Of a stretch of DNA of 47,069 bases, positions 1 through 8,246 are shown one piece after another (within the stretch, counting starts at the first letter, position 1; every line of letters starts with the position of its first letter). Location of the stretch: the NCBI GenBank assembly GCA_021296535.1, contig JAGWAG010000013.1, positions 79,248 through 126,316 on the forward strand, given 5' to 3'. Source of the stretch: Acidobacteriota bacterium (lineage in GTDB: Bacteria > Acidobacteriota > Thermoanaerobaculia > Multivoradales > Multivoraceae). Below the pieces are notes generated by a model that made no database searches, was not told the origin of the DNA, and saw only the letters and a program-made list of their open reading frames with translations. The position numbers and the translations under genes are program-made.

Positions 1-1
1 G

Positions 2-1267
2 GTCGAAGCGGAGGTCGCGGACACGGAGAGCCGACTTGCCGACCTGGTGAAGGCAGCCGACGAAGCGAGCGGGGCCGTCGAGCAGGCGCGAGAGGAGCGC
101 GAAGAGCGCATCACCGCGGGCGCCGGCCGCCAGGGGCAGCTCGAACTGATCGAGGAACGCGCCGCCCTGGATCGAAGCGAGCGGGAGCGAGTCGAGGGTC
201 AGATCGCATCGCTGCGCGAGGCCGACGCGGCCTGGACAGCCGAAACGGAACAACTGCGCGGCCGGATCAGGGAGCACGAAGCAGCCGCGTCCAGCGCTCG
301 GCGCGAGCTCGACGAGGCCCTCGCCGAACGGACGAACGCTCAGGACGAAGCCACCGGCGCACAGCGCGTCCTCGACGACGAAAGAGAACGGGGCCGAAGG
401 CTCGAAGCCCGGCTCCGGGAAGAGGGCGCGCGCCGCGACGAGATGCGCGGCCGGATCGAGGACCTGCGCGTGCGTCAGGCCGGCCTGCAACAGGACGCGG
501 AGCACCTGGGCCAGGCCTACATCCAGGAGTTCGGCCGCGAGCTGACCGGCCGGGAGCCGCGGACACCCGAGACCGGCGAAGCGCCCGACCTGGAGGCGAT
601 GACCGACGAGCTGGAACGGCGCCGGGCCCTGCTGGAGCGGATGGGGCCGGTCAACGTTCTCGCCGCGGAGGAGTACGACGAACACCAGGAACGTCACGAG
701 TTCCTGACCGGACAGCGATCCGACGTGACGGAGTCGATCGAGAGCCTCAGGCGCACGATCCGCGACATCGACAAGACCTCGTCCGAGCGCTTCGTCACCG
801 CCTTCCGCGAGGTCAACGAGAACTTCGGCCACATCTTCACCGAGCTGTTCCGCGGCGGCGAAGCGGAGATGCGTCTGATGGACGAGGACGACCCGCTGGA
901 CTGCGGCATCGAGATCACGGCCCGGCCGCCCGGAAAGCGGGTGCAGAACATCATGCTGCTCTCGGGCGGCGAGAAGGCGCTGGCCGCGATCGCCCTGCTG
1001 TTCGCCCTGTTCCAGACCAAGCCTTCGCCCTTCTGCATCCTCGACGAGGTCGACGCGCCGCTCGACGACGCGAACATCCTGCGTTTCATCGACATGCTGA
1101 AGCGCATGTCGGCCGACACCCAGTTCCTCGTCATCACGCACAACAAGCTGACGATGCAGGCGGCGAGCACGCTCTACGGCGTCACGATGGAGGAACGGGG
1201 CGTCTCGAAGATCGTCGGCGTCGACGTCGACGAGATGCACCCGGAACAGCAACTGGCCACCGCCTGA
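2..1267 (+). CDS. smc: Chromosome segregation protein SMC, C-terminal part (5' end lies outside window)
   Basis: Open frame continues upstream to base 2. Coiled-coil Glu/Arg-rich region followed by ABC signature and Walker B: LLSGGEKALAAIALLFALFQTKPSPFCILDEVDAPLDDANILRF, then FLVITHNKLTM. Confidence 0.95.
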   Translation, partial: VEAEVADTESRLADLVKAADEASGAVEQAREEREERITAGAGRQGQLELIEERAALDRSERERVEGQIASLREADAAWTAETEQLRGRIREHEAAASSARRELDEALAERTNAQDEATGAQRVLDDERERGRRLEARLREEGARRDEMRGRIEDLRVRQAGLQQDAEHLGQAYIQEFGRELTGREPRTPETGEAPDLEAMTDELERRRALLERMGPVNVLAAEEYDEHQERHEFLTGQRSDVTESIESLRRTIRDIDKTSSERFVTAFREVNENFGHIFTELFRGGEAEMRLMDEDDPLDCGIEITARPPGKRVQNIMLLSGGEKALAAIALLFALFQTKPSPFCILDEVDAPLDDANILRFIDMLKRMSADTQFLVITHNKLTMQAASTLYGVTMEERGVSKIVGVDVDEMHPEQQLATA

Positions 1268-1293
1268 CCGGCGACCGCTGCTACGCTGACGCC

Positions 1294-2586
1294 ATGAAGC
1301 GCTCAGCCCTCTCCGCCGCCTTCGTTCTCGCCCTCCTCGCCGCGCCGGCCGCCGCCGCCGACCGCGACGCGCCGACCTTCTACGCGGACGTGCTGCCCGT
1401 GCTCCAGATGCACTGCCAGGACTGCCACCGACCCGCGGGCGCGAACTACGGCGGCATGCGCGCACCGATGGCGCTGACCAGCTATGCCGACGTGCGACCC
1501 TGGGCGAAATCGATCGCCCGCACGGTCGCCGCCCGCGAGATGCCGCCCTGGGACGCGCACCCCCGGCATGACGGCACCTTCGCCAACGAACGCGTGCTCA
1601 GCACGGCCGAGATCGAAACCCTGGTGAACTGGGCCGGAACCGGCGCCGCCGCCGGCGACCTCGCGAATGCTCCGCCGCCGCGCGAGTTTCCGGTCACCGG
1701 CGGCTGGGTGGTCGGCGAACCCGACCTGGTCGTCACGATGCCCGAGCGCTACTTCGTCGAGGACGACGTGGACGACCTCTACGCGGCCTTCTCCTACGTC
1801 CTGACCGAAGAGGACCTGCCGGAGGACCGCTGGGTCGTCGCCTTCCAGTGCAAGCCGGACAGCGACATCATCCACCACTTCAACCTCCACCTGCTGCCAC
1901 CGGACGAGAACGGCGAGCTGCCGCCACCGCCCGAGTTCCCGAACCAGGATCAGATCGCCCCGTCGCCCGAGAACGCCGGCAGCTACATGGGCGGCGTCTC
2001 CTCCGGCAGCGACGCGAACCGCTACCCGGAGGGATACGGCTTCCTGCTCAGGAAGGGCTCGCGGGTGACCTTCGACATCCACTACCACAAGGAAGCCGGC
2101 GACGGCACCGGGGTGTGGGACCAGTCGTCGATCGGCTTCGTGTTCGCCGACGAGCCCGTCGAACGTTCGCTCGGCTCCGGCCTCCGGCCGATCATGAACT
2201 TCACCTTCGCGATCCCGCCGAACGACGGCAACCACCAGGTCGGCCCCTACTCCACCGTCGCCCGCCACGACACGGACATCATCGCCCTGATGCCGCACAT
2301 GCACATGCGCGGCAAGGCGGCGCGCTTCGAAGCCTTCTACCCCGACGGCACGACGGAGGTCCTCCTCGACGTGCCGCAGTTCGACTTCTCCTGGCAGACC
2401 GTCTACTACTACGACGAGTTGAAGCGCATCCCGAAGGGCACCCGGGTCGAGTACACCGCCTGGTACGACAACTCCGCCGAGAAGGGGGCCCGCTACGGTT
2501 TCAACTCGGACCGCACCGTGCGTTTCGGCCAGCCCTCGACGGACGAGATGATGATGGGCTTCATGATGAGCGCCGCCGCGCCGTAG
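1294..2586 (+). CDS. Secreted c-type cytochrome fused to a Cu(II) ascorbate-dependent monooxygenase-like domain
   Basis: Signal peptide; single heme motif CQDCH; His-rich ...DIHYHKE... and MPHMHMRGK motifs reminiscent of PHM/DBM-type copper domains. Confidence 0.75.
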   Translation: MKRSALSAAFVLALLAAPAAAADRDAPTFYADVLPVLQMHCQDCHRPAGANYGGMRAPMALTSYADVRPWAKSIARTVAAREMPPWDAHPRHDGTFANERVLSTAEIETLVNWAGTGAAAGDLANAPPPREFPVTGGWVVGEPDLVVTMPERYFVEDDVDDLYAAFSYVLTEEDLPEDRWVVAFQCKPDSDIIHHFNLHLLPPDENGELPPPPEFPNQDQIAPSPENAGSYMGGVSSGSDANRYPEGYGFLLRKGSRVTFDIHYHKEAGDGTGVWDQSSIGFVFADEPVERSLGSGLRPIMNFTFAIPPNDGNHQVGPYSTVARHDTDIIALMPHMHMRGKAARFEAFYPDGTTEVLLDVPQFDFSWQTVYYYDELKRIPKGTRVEYTAWYDNSAEKGARYGFNSDRTVRFGQPSTDEMMMGFMMSAAAP

Positions 2587-2965
2587 CCCGCGACTGCCGG
2601 TGCGCGGCAACCAGGCAGGCCCCCGCCACCACAAGCCCCAACAGTTCCCGGCTGTGCTCGATGTACATCCGGTCCGTCGACATCGGCGCCCAGAGATCGC
2701 TGGTCGGGCGGTTCAGAATCCAGTCGGCGAAGCCCGGCAGGGTAAGCACCGCGCCGGCCGCGGTCACGGCGGCCAGGCCCAGGAACGCGACCGTGGGAAG
2801 CGGCCGGTAGGCGGCGACCGTACAGGCGCAGGCGATTGCCGCGTAGTAGCTCACCCAGATGAGGGGATCCGGGTCGTTGAGCTGCAACAGGGCAAAGACC
2901 AGCATGCCCAGACCCAGAAGCAGGGGCAGGAGGCCGGGGCTCGAGCGAGGACTTGAGGACCGCAT
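2561..2965 (-). CDS. Small TMEM220-like transmembrane protein
   Basis: 134-aa protein MRSSSPRSSPGLLPLLLGLGMLVFALLQLNDPDPLIWVSYY... with several hydrophobic helices. It is the C-terminal part of the long track ORF 2561..5524; only the part after the ATG at 2963-2965 looks like real protein. Confidence 0.7.
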   Translation of the reverse strand: MRSSSPRSSPGLLPLLLGLGMLVFALLQLNDPDPLIWVSYYAAIACACTVAAYRPLPTVAFLGLAAVTAAGAVLTLPGFADWILNRPTSDLWAPMSTDRMYIEHSRELLGLVVAGACLVAAHRQSRATARRRSS

Positions 2966-3040
2966 CGTCGCGAGCCTAGCGCCCCGCCCCCGGACCGGCG
3001 CCCGCTTTCCGCGAAGAGGCGTCCGTTCATGCCGTTCACC

Positions 3041-3062
3041 TTGTTCAGTCTTGACAAAACAA
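3041..3062. promoter_or_regulatory. Palindromic operator candidate overlapping a TTGACA -35-like box
   Basis: TTGTTCAGTCTTGACAAAACAA = TTGTT-nn-GTC-nn-GAC-nn-AACAA, a perfect dyad of 8-bp half sites, 26 bp upstream of the regulator ATG at 3089. Confidence 0.55.
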
Positions 3063-3088
3063 ACCGGATGTTCCAAACTCCCTGACCA

Positions 3089-3634
3089 ATGACCGTCTCC
3101 GAACCGATTCCCGTTCCGGACCGATCCGCCGAGCCCGCTGCCGCGGCGGACTTCGCCCTTCAGGCCGCCGAAGAGCGCTTCATCGAGGGCATGGGGCTGG
3201 CGCTCGAAGAAGACCGCCTGCCCAGGATCGCGGGCCGCCTGGTCGGCCTGCTCATCGTGTCGCCCCAGCCTCTTCGCTTCGACCACCTGGCCGAGCGTCT
3301 TCGCGTCAGCCGCGGCAGCATCAGCACGAACACCCGCCTGCTGGAGAACATGGGCGTCATCGAACGGGTCACCCGCCCGGGCGACCGCCGCGACTATTTC
3401 CAGATCAACGAGCAGCCCGGCCTGCTGCAACGGGTCGCGGACCGCTTCCGCGACCGGCAGGCCATGGCCGAGGAGATGAAGCAGGCGCTCCCGCCCGGCA
3501 CCGACGGCGGCAACGTCGTCGGCGACCGCCTGGACGGGCTCATCCGCTTCTACGCCGTCCTCGCCGACAGCCTCAACTCCATGCTCGCAGTGATCGAGGA
3601 AGCTGGCGGCAACTCCCGATCCGGTACCCCTTAG
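3089..3634 (+). CDS. GbsR/MarR family transcriptional regulator
   Basis: GRLVGLLIVSPQPLRFDHLAERLRVSRGSISTNTRLLENMGVIERVTRPGDRRDYFQI, a winged-helix GbsR-like segment. Confidence 0.85.
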   Translation: MTVSEPIPVPDRSAEPAAAADFALQAAEERFIEGMGLALEEDRLPRIAGRLVGLLIVSPQPLRFDHLAERLRVSRGSISTNTRLLENMGVIERVTRPGDRRDYFQINEQPGLLQRVADRFRDRQAMAEEMKQALPPGTDGGNVVGDRLDGLIRFYAVLADSLNSMLAVIEEAGGNSRSGTP

Positions 3635-3679
3635 ACCATCCCGAACGGCTGCCCGAAACAACCTGAGAGAACGACAACC

Positions 3680-5053
3680 ATGGCGATAGTCCAACCCGAA
3701 GGAGCTGGCGCCGGACCCGCGCCGCCCCGCTCCCGACCAACCGCCGGACCGGCGGCCACGCCGCCAGGTCAGGCGGGGCACACTCACGGCTCCGAGCGCC
3801 CCGTCCCGGCCGCCTCCAACGCCGGCGTCAAACCGCCAAGGCGGATCAGCGGTCCACAGATCGCCGGCATTGCGGCCGCGGTCGTGGTCCTGGCTGCCGC
3901 CGCCGTCATCGCCTTCGGCCGGCCGCTGCAGTCCGGAGCCGCGATGCCGGGCGCCGACGCCCTGTTGGCCCAGGCGGTGCCTGTCCGCGCCGAGGCCGCC
4001 CGCAGGGGCAACCTCTCCGTTCGCACTGCCTACTCCGGTGAACTCGTCGGCGAGGTCGCGGACATCGCGCCCCAGGTCTCCGGACTGCTGGTCGACGTGC
4101 CGGCACGAATCGGACAGCGGGTGGCGGCCGGCGCCGTTCTCGCCGTGATCGCGGATATCGACCTCAAGAACCAGTTGCAGGAAGCCCGCGGTCAACTCGG
4201 CGTCGCCGAGGCGAACCGGGACAAGGCGGCGGCCGAACTCGTCGGCGTCGAGGCGAACTACCAGCGCGCGATGGAGCTCTACGACCAGAGTCTGCTGTCG
4301 GAGCAGGAGCAACAGCAGGAGACGTCCCAGTACGCCACGGCGAGGGCGAACCTCGCCGCCTCCGAAGCCCAGGTTCGGCAGTCCGCGGCGCGCGAGGCCC
4401 AACTCGCGGAGGCATTCGCGAACACACGGATCCGGGCCCCGTTCAACGCCGTCGTCGCCGACCGCTATCTCGACCGCGGCGCCCTGGTCCAGCCCGGCAC
4501 GCCGGTCCTGCGACTGGTCGAAGAGGCGCCGCTCATGGTTCAGTTCCGCGTGCCGGAACGGGACCTGGCCTCGGTCCGGGCCGGCGCGGCATTCGACGTT
4601 TCCACCGAGGCCACGGGCGAACAGACCTTCTCCGGCACCGTGCGCCGGGTCGCCGGCGAGGTACGCCGCAACGATCGCACCGTCCTCGTCGAGGGCGAAC
4701 TCGTCGAGAACGACGAGTTGCTGCGGCCCGGCATGTACGCGGACGTATCCGTGAGCCTGCGCGATCTCGACGACGCGCTGATCATCCCCGGCGCAGCCCT
4801 GCTGGAGCGGGTGGCGATGGACGGCGCCCGCTCGGTTGGTGTTCTGGTGCCGGTCGACGGCCTGGCCGAGTGGAGGACGGTGACCGTCGCCGGGCGTTCC
4901 GGCGAGTTCAGCGCCGTCGACGGCCGACTGGTGGCCGGCGAGCTCGTGCTGACCCTGGGACACGACCAGCTCGGCAACGGCGCGCCGGTGCGAGTGGTCA
5001 ACGCGGCGGGCGAGCCGGGCGGGGCATCCCCGGCTGGCGCAGCAGGACCCTAG
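3680..5053 (+). CDS. RND efflux periplasmic adaptor (MFP) subunit
   Basis: N-terminal TM anchor, lipoyl/barrel-sandwich motifs (GELVGEVADIAPQVSGLLVDVPARIGQRVAAGAVLAVI), coiled-coil hairpin, TRIRAPFNAVVADRYLDRGALVQPGTPVLRLVE. Confidence 0.92.
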   Translation: MAIVQPEGAGAGPAPPRSRPTAGPAATPPGQAGHTHGSERPVPAASNAGVKPPRRISGPQIAGIAAAVVVLAAAAVIAFGRPLQSGAAMPGADALLAQAVPVRAEAARRGNLSVRTAYSGELVGEVADIAPQVSGLLVDVPARIGQRVAAGAVLAVIADIDLKNQLQEARGQLGVAEANRDKAAAELVGVEANYQRAMELYDQSLLSEQEQQQETSQYATARANLAASEAQVRQSAAREAQLAEAFANTRIRAPFNAVVADRYLDRGALVQPGTPVLRLVEEAPLMVQFRVPERDLASVRAGAAFDVSTEATGEQTFSGTVRRVAGEVRRNDRTVLVEGELVENDELLRPGMYADVSVSLRDLDDALIIPGAALLERVAMDGARSVGVLVPVDGLAEWRTVTVAGRSGEFSAVDGRLVAGELVLTLGHDQLGNGAPVRVVNAAGEPGGASPAGAAGP

Positions 5054-5062
5054 GAGCGGCCG

Positions 5063-8000
5063 ATGAACCTCCCCCGTCTCTCCGCCAACCGTCCGGTCGG
5101 CGTCGGCATGCTCTACGTGTGCGTCGCCGTGCTCGGCCTCGTCGCCGTCCGCCAGCTTGCCGTGGACCTGATGCCCGAAGTCGACATGCCACGGATCTCC
5201 ATCTCCACGACCTACGAAGGAGTGGCGCCCGAGGAGATGGAAACCCTGATCACGCGGCCGATCGAGCAGGCCCTCTCCACCGTGACCGGTCTCGACAAGT
5301 TGACTTCCATGTCCGCGGAGGGCATGAGCAGCATTCAGGCCCAGTTCGACTGGGGCGTCGACCTGAACGAGGTCGTCAACGACATCCGCGAGCAACTCGA
5401 CTTCGTGCGCGGAATGCTGCCGGAAGACGCCTCGGAACCGACCCTGTTCAAGTTCAACCTTTCGGACATGCCGGTCGTCTTTCTGGGCCTTGCCGGCGAA
5501 GGCGACGCACGCCAGGTCCGCCACCTGGCCGAACAGACGATCAGCCGGCGACTGGAACGCCTTCAGGGCGTCGCCTCAGTAGAGGTCCAGGGCGGTCGCG
5601 TGCGGGAGATTCAGGTTCAGCTCGCCGCCGATCGGATGGCCGCCCTCGGCATAACGCCGAGCGAGGTCACCAACGCCCTGTCACGGGAAAACCGCAACGT
5701 CTCCGCCGGCGACATGCTGGAAACCGGCCGCGAGGTCCTGATCCGCGCGATCGGAGAGTTCGAGCGCAAGGTGGACATCGAGAACACGATCGTCGCCATC
5801 CGCGACGGACGGCCCATCCTGGTGCGGGATGTCGGACGGGTCGACGACGGCATCCGCGAACTGACCAACGAGCTGTGGATCAACGGCGACGAAGGCATGC
5901 GGATGTACGTGATGAAGCAGTCCGGCACGAACACCGTCGAGGTCGTGGACCGGTTGAAGCGCGAGATCGACGCGATCAACCGCGAGTACGCCGGCCGCGC
6001 CGAGATCTCGGTCCTCATGGACGGCGCCGAGTTCATCCGGCAAGCCGTGAACAACGTCCAGATGGGGGCGATGTTCGGCGCCGTGCTGGCGGTGCTCGTC
6101 CTGATGTTCTTCCTCCGCGACCTGAGAGCGACGCTGATCGTGGGCGCCGCCATCCCGATCTCCGTGCTGGCAACGCTCGCCCTGATGTACTTCAACGGCT
6201 TCACCCTGAACGTGATCTCCCTGGCCGGCATCGCGCTCGGGGTCGGCATGCTGGTCGACGGCTCGATCGTCGTGCTCGAGAGCATCTACCGCCGGCTTCA
6301 CGAGGGTGAACGCCCCACCGCCGCCGCAATCGCCGGCAGCAACGAGGTGGCGATGGCGATCGCCGCCGGCACGCTGACCACCGTGGCCGTCTTCCTGCCG
6401 GTTGTCTTCATCTCCGGCTTCGCCGGCATCTTCTTCAACCAGTTGGCGATCACCGTCAGCTTCGCCCTGCTGTGCGCGCTGTTCGTCGCCCTCACGCTGA
6501 TTCCGGCCGCCGCCGCCCGCTGGTTGCGGCAGGTCCCGAAGAACCGCCAGGTCGACGACGAGTGCGTCGCCGAGCTCGGCCCGGTCGACATGGCCTACGG
6601 CCGCCTGATCGAGCGGGCGCTTGCACGGCCCGGCCTGGTGATGGCCACGGCTGTCGTGCTGCTGTTCGGCTCTTTCGCCCTGGTGCCCGTCATCGGTCTC
6701 GAGTTGATGCCCGAGAGCGACGAGGGCCGGCTCAACATGCAGGTCGAGATGCCCGTGGGCGCTCCACTCGACACGACCACAAGCACGATGAAGGAGATCG
6801 AGGCCCAGGTCCGCGGTGCTCTCCGCCCCGACGAACTCGACAGCCTGATCACCACCGCCGGTCCCGAGAGCTGGTGGCGCCCCGCCCAGTCCAACCAGGG
6901 CACGATGGAGATCATGCTCACTCCGTTGACCGAGCGCAGCCGCGGCCAGGAGGAGATCCTCGCGTCGATCCGCCACGCGATCGCCGACGTGCCGGCAGCC
7001 CAGATACAGCTCTACGCCTCCTCCAGCAACATGATGATGCGCATGATGCGCGGTGGGGGGGACGCCCGTCTGGTGGTCGAGATCCGCGGCCACGACCTGG
7101 ACCAGGGCGACGAGCTCGCCCAGCGCGTGATCGACGCGATGGCGGCGGTCCCCGGAGTCGTCCACCCCCGGCTCGACCGCGAATCCGGACAGCTCGAACG
7201 AACGCTGCGGGTCGACCGCGCCCGGCTGGCGGAGCTGGGCCTGAATGGCAGCCAGGTTGCCAACGCCGTCGAGCACTACGTCCTCGGGCGGGTAGCGACG
7301 AAGTTCCGCGACCAGGGCGACGAATTCGACATCCGGGTCCAGCTCCAGCCCGAGGACCGGTTGCGCATCGAGCAGTTGCCGCAACTGCCCATCGTCACTC
7401 CGCGCGGCGACATCGTGCCCCTGGGTTCGATCGCCAGCATCCATCCCGGCGAGGGGCCCCTGTCCATCAACCGCGAGAACCAGGAACGCTTCATGCAGGT
7501 CCTCGCCGGCATCGATGGCCGACGGTTCAGCGACACAGCGAGCGACGTCGAGGCTGCCCTGGCGCGGGTCGAGAAGCCCTACGGCTTCTCGATCGACATG
7601 GGCGGCGAGCTGGAAGAGCAGCGCCAGGTCTTCGTGGAGCTCCTGATCGGCGTGCTGCTCGCGGTCTTCCTCGTCTACACCGTGATGGCGGTCCAGTTCG
7701 AGTCCCTGGTCCAGCCACTGGTCATCATGACCGCGGTGCCGTTCTCACTCCTCGGCGTGCTCCTGACCCTGGCGGTCACCGGCACCACCCTGAACATGAA
7801 CTCCTTCCTCGGCCTCGTGGTCCTGGTCGGCATCGTGGTCAACAACGCGATCGTGCTGGTGGACAACGTGAACCGGATGCGCCGTGACGTCGGCTGCACC
7901 CTGCACGAGGCGCTGATCCGCGGCTCCAGGCGGCGCCTGCGGCCGATCCTGATGACGACGCTGACCACCGCCCTCGGCCTGCTGCCGCTGACGCTGGGAA

Positions 8001-8233
8001 TCGGTGAGGGCTCCGAGCTGCAGGCGCCTCTGGCCCGTGTCGTCGTCGGCGGGCTACTCGCCTCGACGCTGATCACGCTGGTCTTCGTGCCCTCGCTCTA
8101 CCTGCTGGTCGAACGCGGCCGCGAACGGCGGCGGGCGATTCGTGGCCGGCGGAAGGCGGCCCGGAGAGCCGGCGTCCACCTCCCGCAAGCAGCTCCGGCG
8201 ATGCAGCGGTCCCGGGCTGAAGTTCAGGCCTGA
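5063..8233 (+). CDS. RND efflux transporter permease (AcrB/hydrophobe-amphiphile type)
   Basis: 1056 aa; MNLPRLSANRPVGVGMLYVCVAVLGLVAVRQLAVDLMPEVDMPRISISTTYEGVAPEEMETLITRPIEQAL; multiple TM helices incl. GVGMLVDGSIVVLESIYR. Confidence 0.95.
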   Translation: MNLPRLSANRPVGVGMLYVCVAVLGLVAVRQLAVDLMPEVDMPRISISTTYEGVAPEEMETLITRPIEQALSTVTGLDKLTSMSAEGMSSIQAQFDWGVDLNEVVNDIREQLDFVRGMLPEDASEPTLFKFNLSDMPVVFLGLAGEGDARQVRHLAEQTISRRLERLQGVASVEVQGGRVREIQVQLAADRMAALGITPSEVTNALSRENRNVSAGDMLETGREVLIRAIGEFERKVDIENTIVAIRDGRPILVRDVGRVDDGIRELTNELWINGDEGMRMYVMKQSGTNTVEVVDRLKREIDAINREYAGRAEISVLMDGAEFIRQAVNNVQMGAMFGAVLAVLVLMFFLRDLRATLIVGAAIPISVLATLALMYFNGFTLNVISLAGIALGVGMLVDGSIVVLESIYRRLHEGERPTAAAIAGSNEVAMAIAAGTLTTVAVFLPVVFISGFAGIFFNQLAITVSFALLCALFVALTLIPAAAARWLRQVPKNRQVDDECVAELGPVDMAYGRLIERALARPGLVMATAVVLLFGSFALVPVIGLELMPESDEGRLNMQVEMPVGAPLDTTTSTMKEIEAQVRGALRPDELDSLITTAGPESWWRPAQSNQGTMEIMLTPLTERSRGQEEILASIRHAIADVPAAQIQLYASSSNMMMRMMRGGGDARLVVEIRGHDLDQGDELAQRVIDAMAAVPGVVHPRLDRESGQLERTLRVDRARLAELGLNGSQVANAVEHYVLGRVATKFRDQGDEFDIRVQLQPEDRLRIEQLPQLPIVTPRGDIVPLGSIASIHPGEGPLSINRENQERFMQVLAGIDGRRFSDTASDVEAALARVEKPYGFSIDMGGELEEQRQVFVELLIGVLLAVFLVYTVMAVQFESLVQPLVIMTAVPFSLLGVLLTLAVTGTTLNMNSFLGLVVLVGIVVNNAIVLVDNVNRMRRDVGCTLHEALIRGSRRRLRPILMTTLTTALGLLPLTLGIGEGSELQAPLARVVVGGLLASTLITLVFVPSLYLLVERGRERRRAIRGRRKAARRAGVHLPQAAPAMQRSRAEVQA

Positions 8234-8246
8234 GCGCGTTAGCGAT

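Noticed and set aside
2561-5524. 987-aa minus-strand ORF antisense to the GbsR and MFP genes
   Set aside because: Low-complexity His/Gly/Arg/Asp-rich antisense translation of high-GC codons; only the last 134 aa (2561-2965) look like a real protein.
5681-7444. 587-aa minus-strand ORF antisense to the RND permease
   Set aside because: Composition typical of antisense high-GC frames; the sense strand encodes an unambiguous RND permease.
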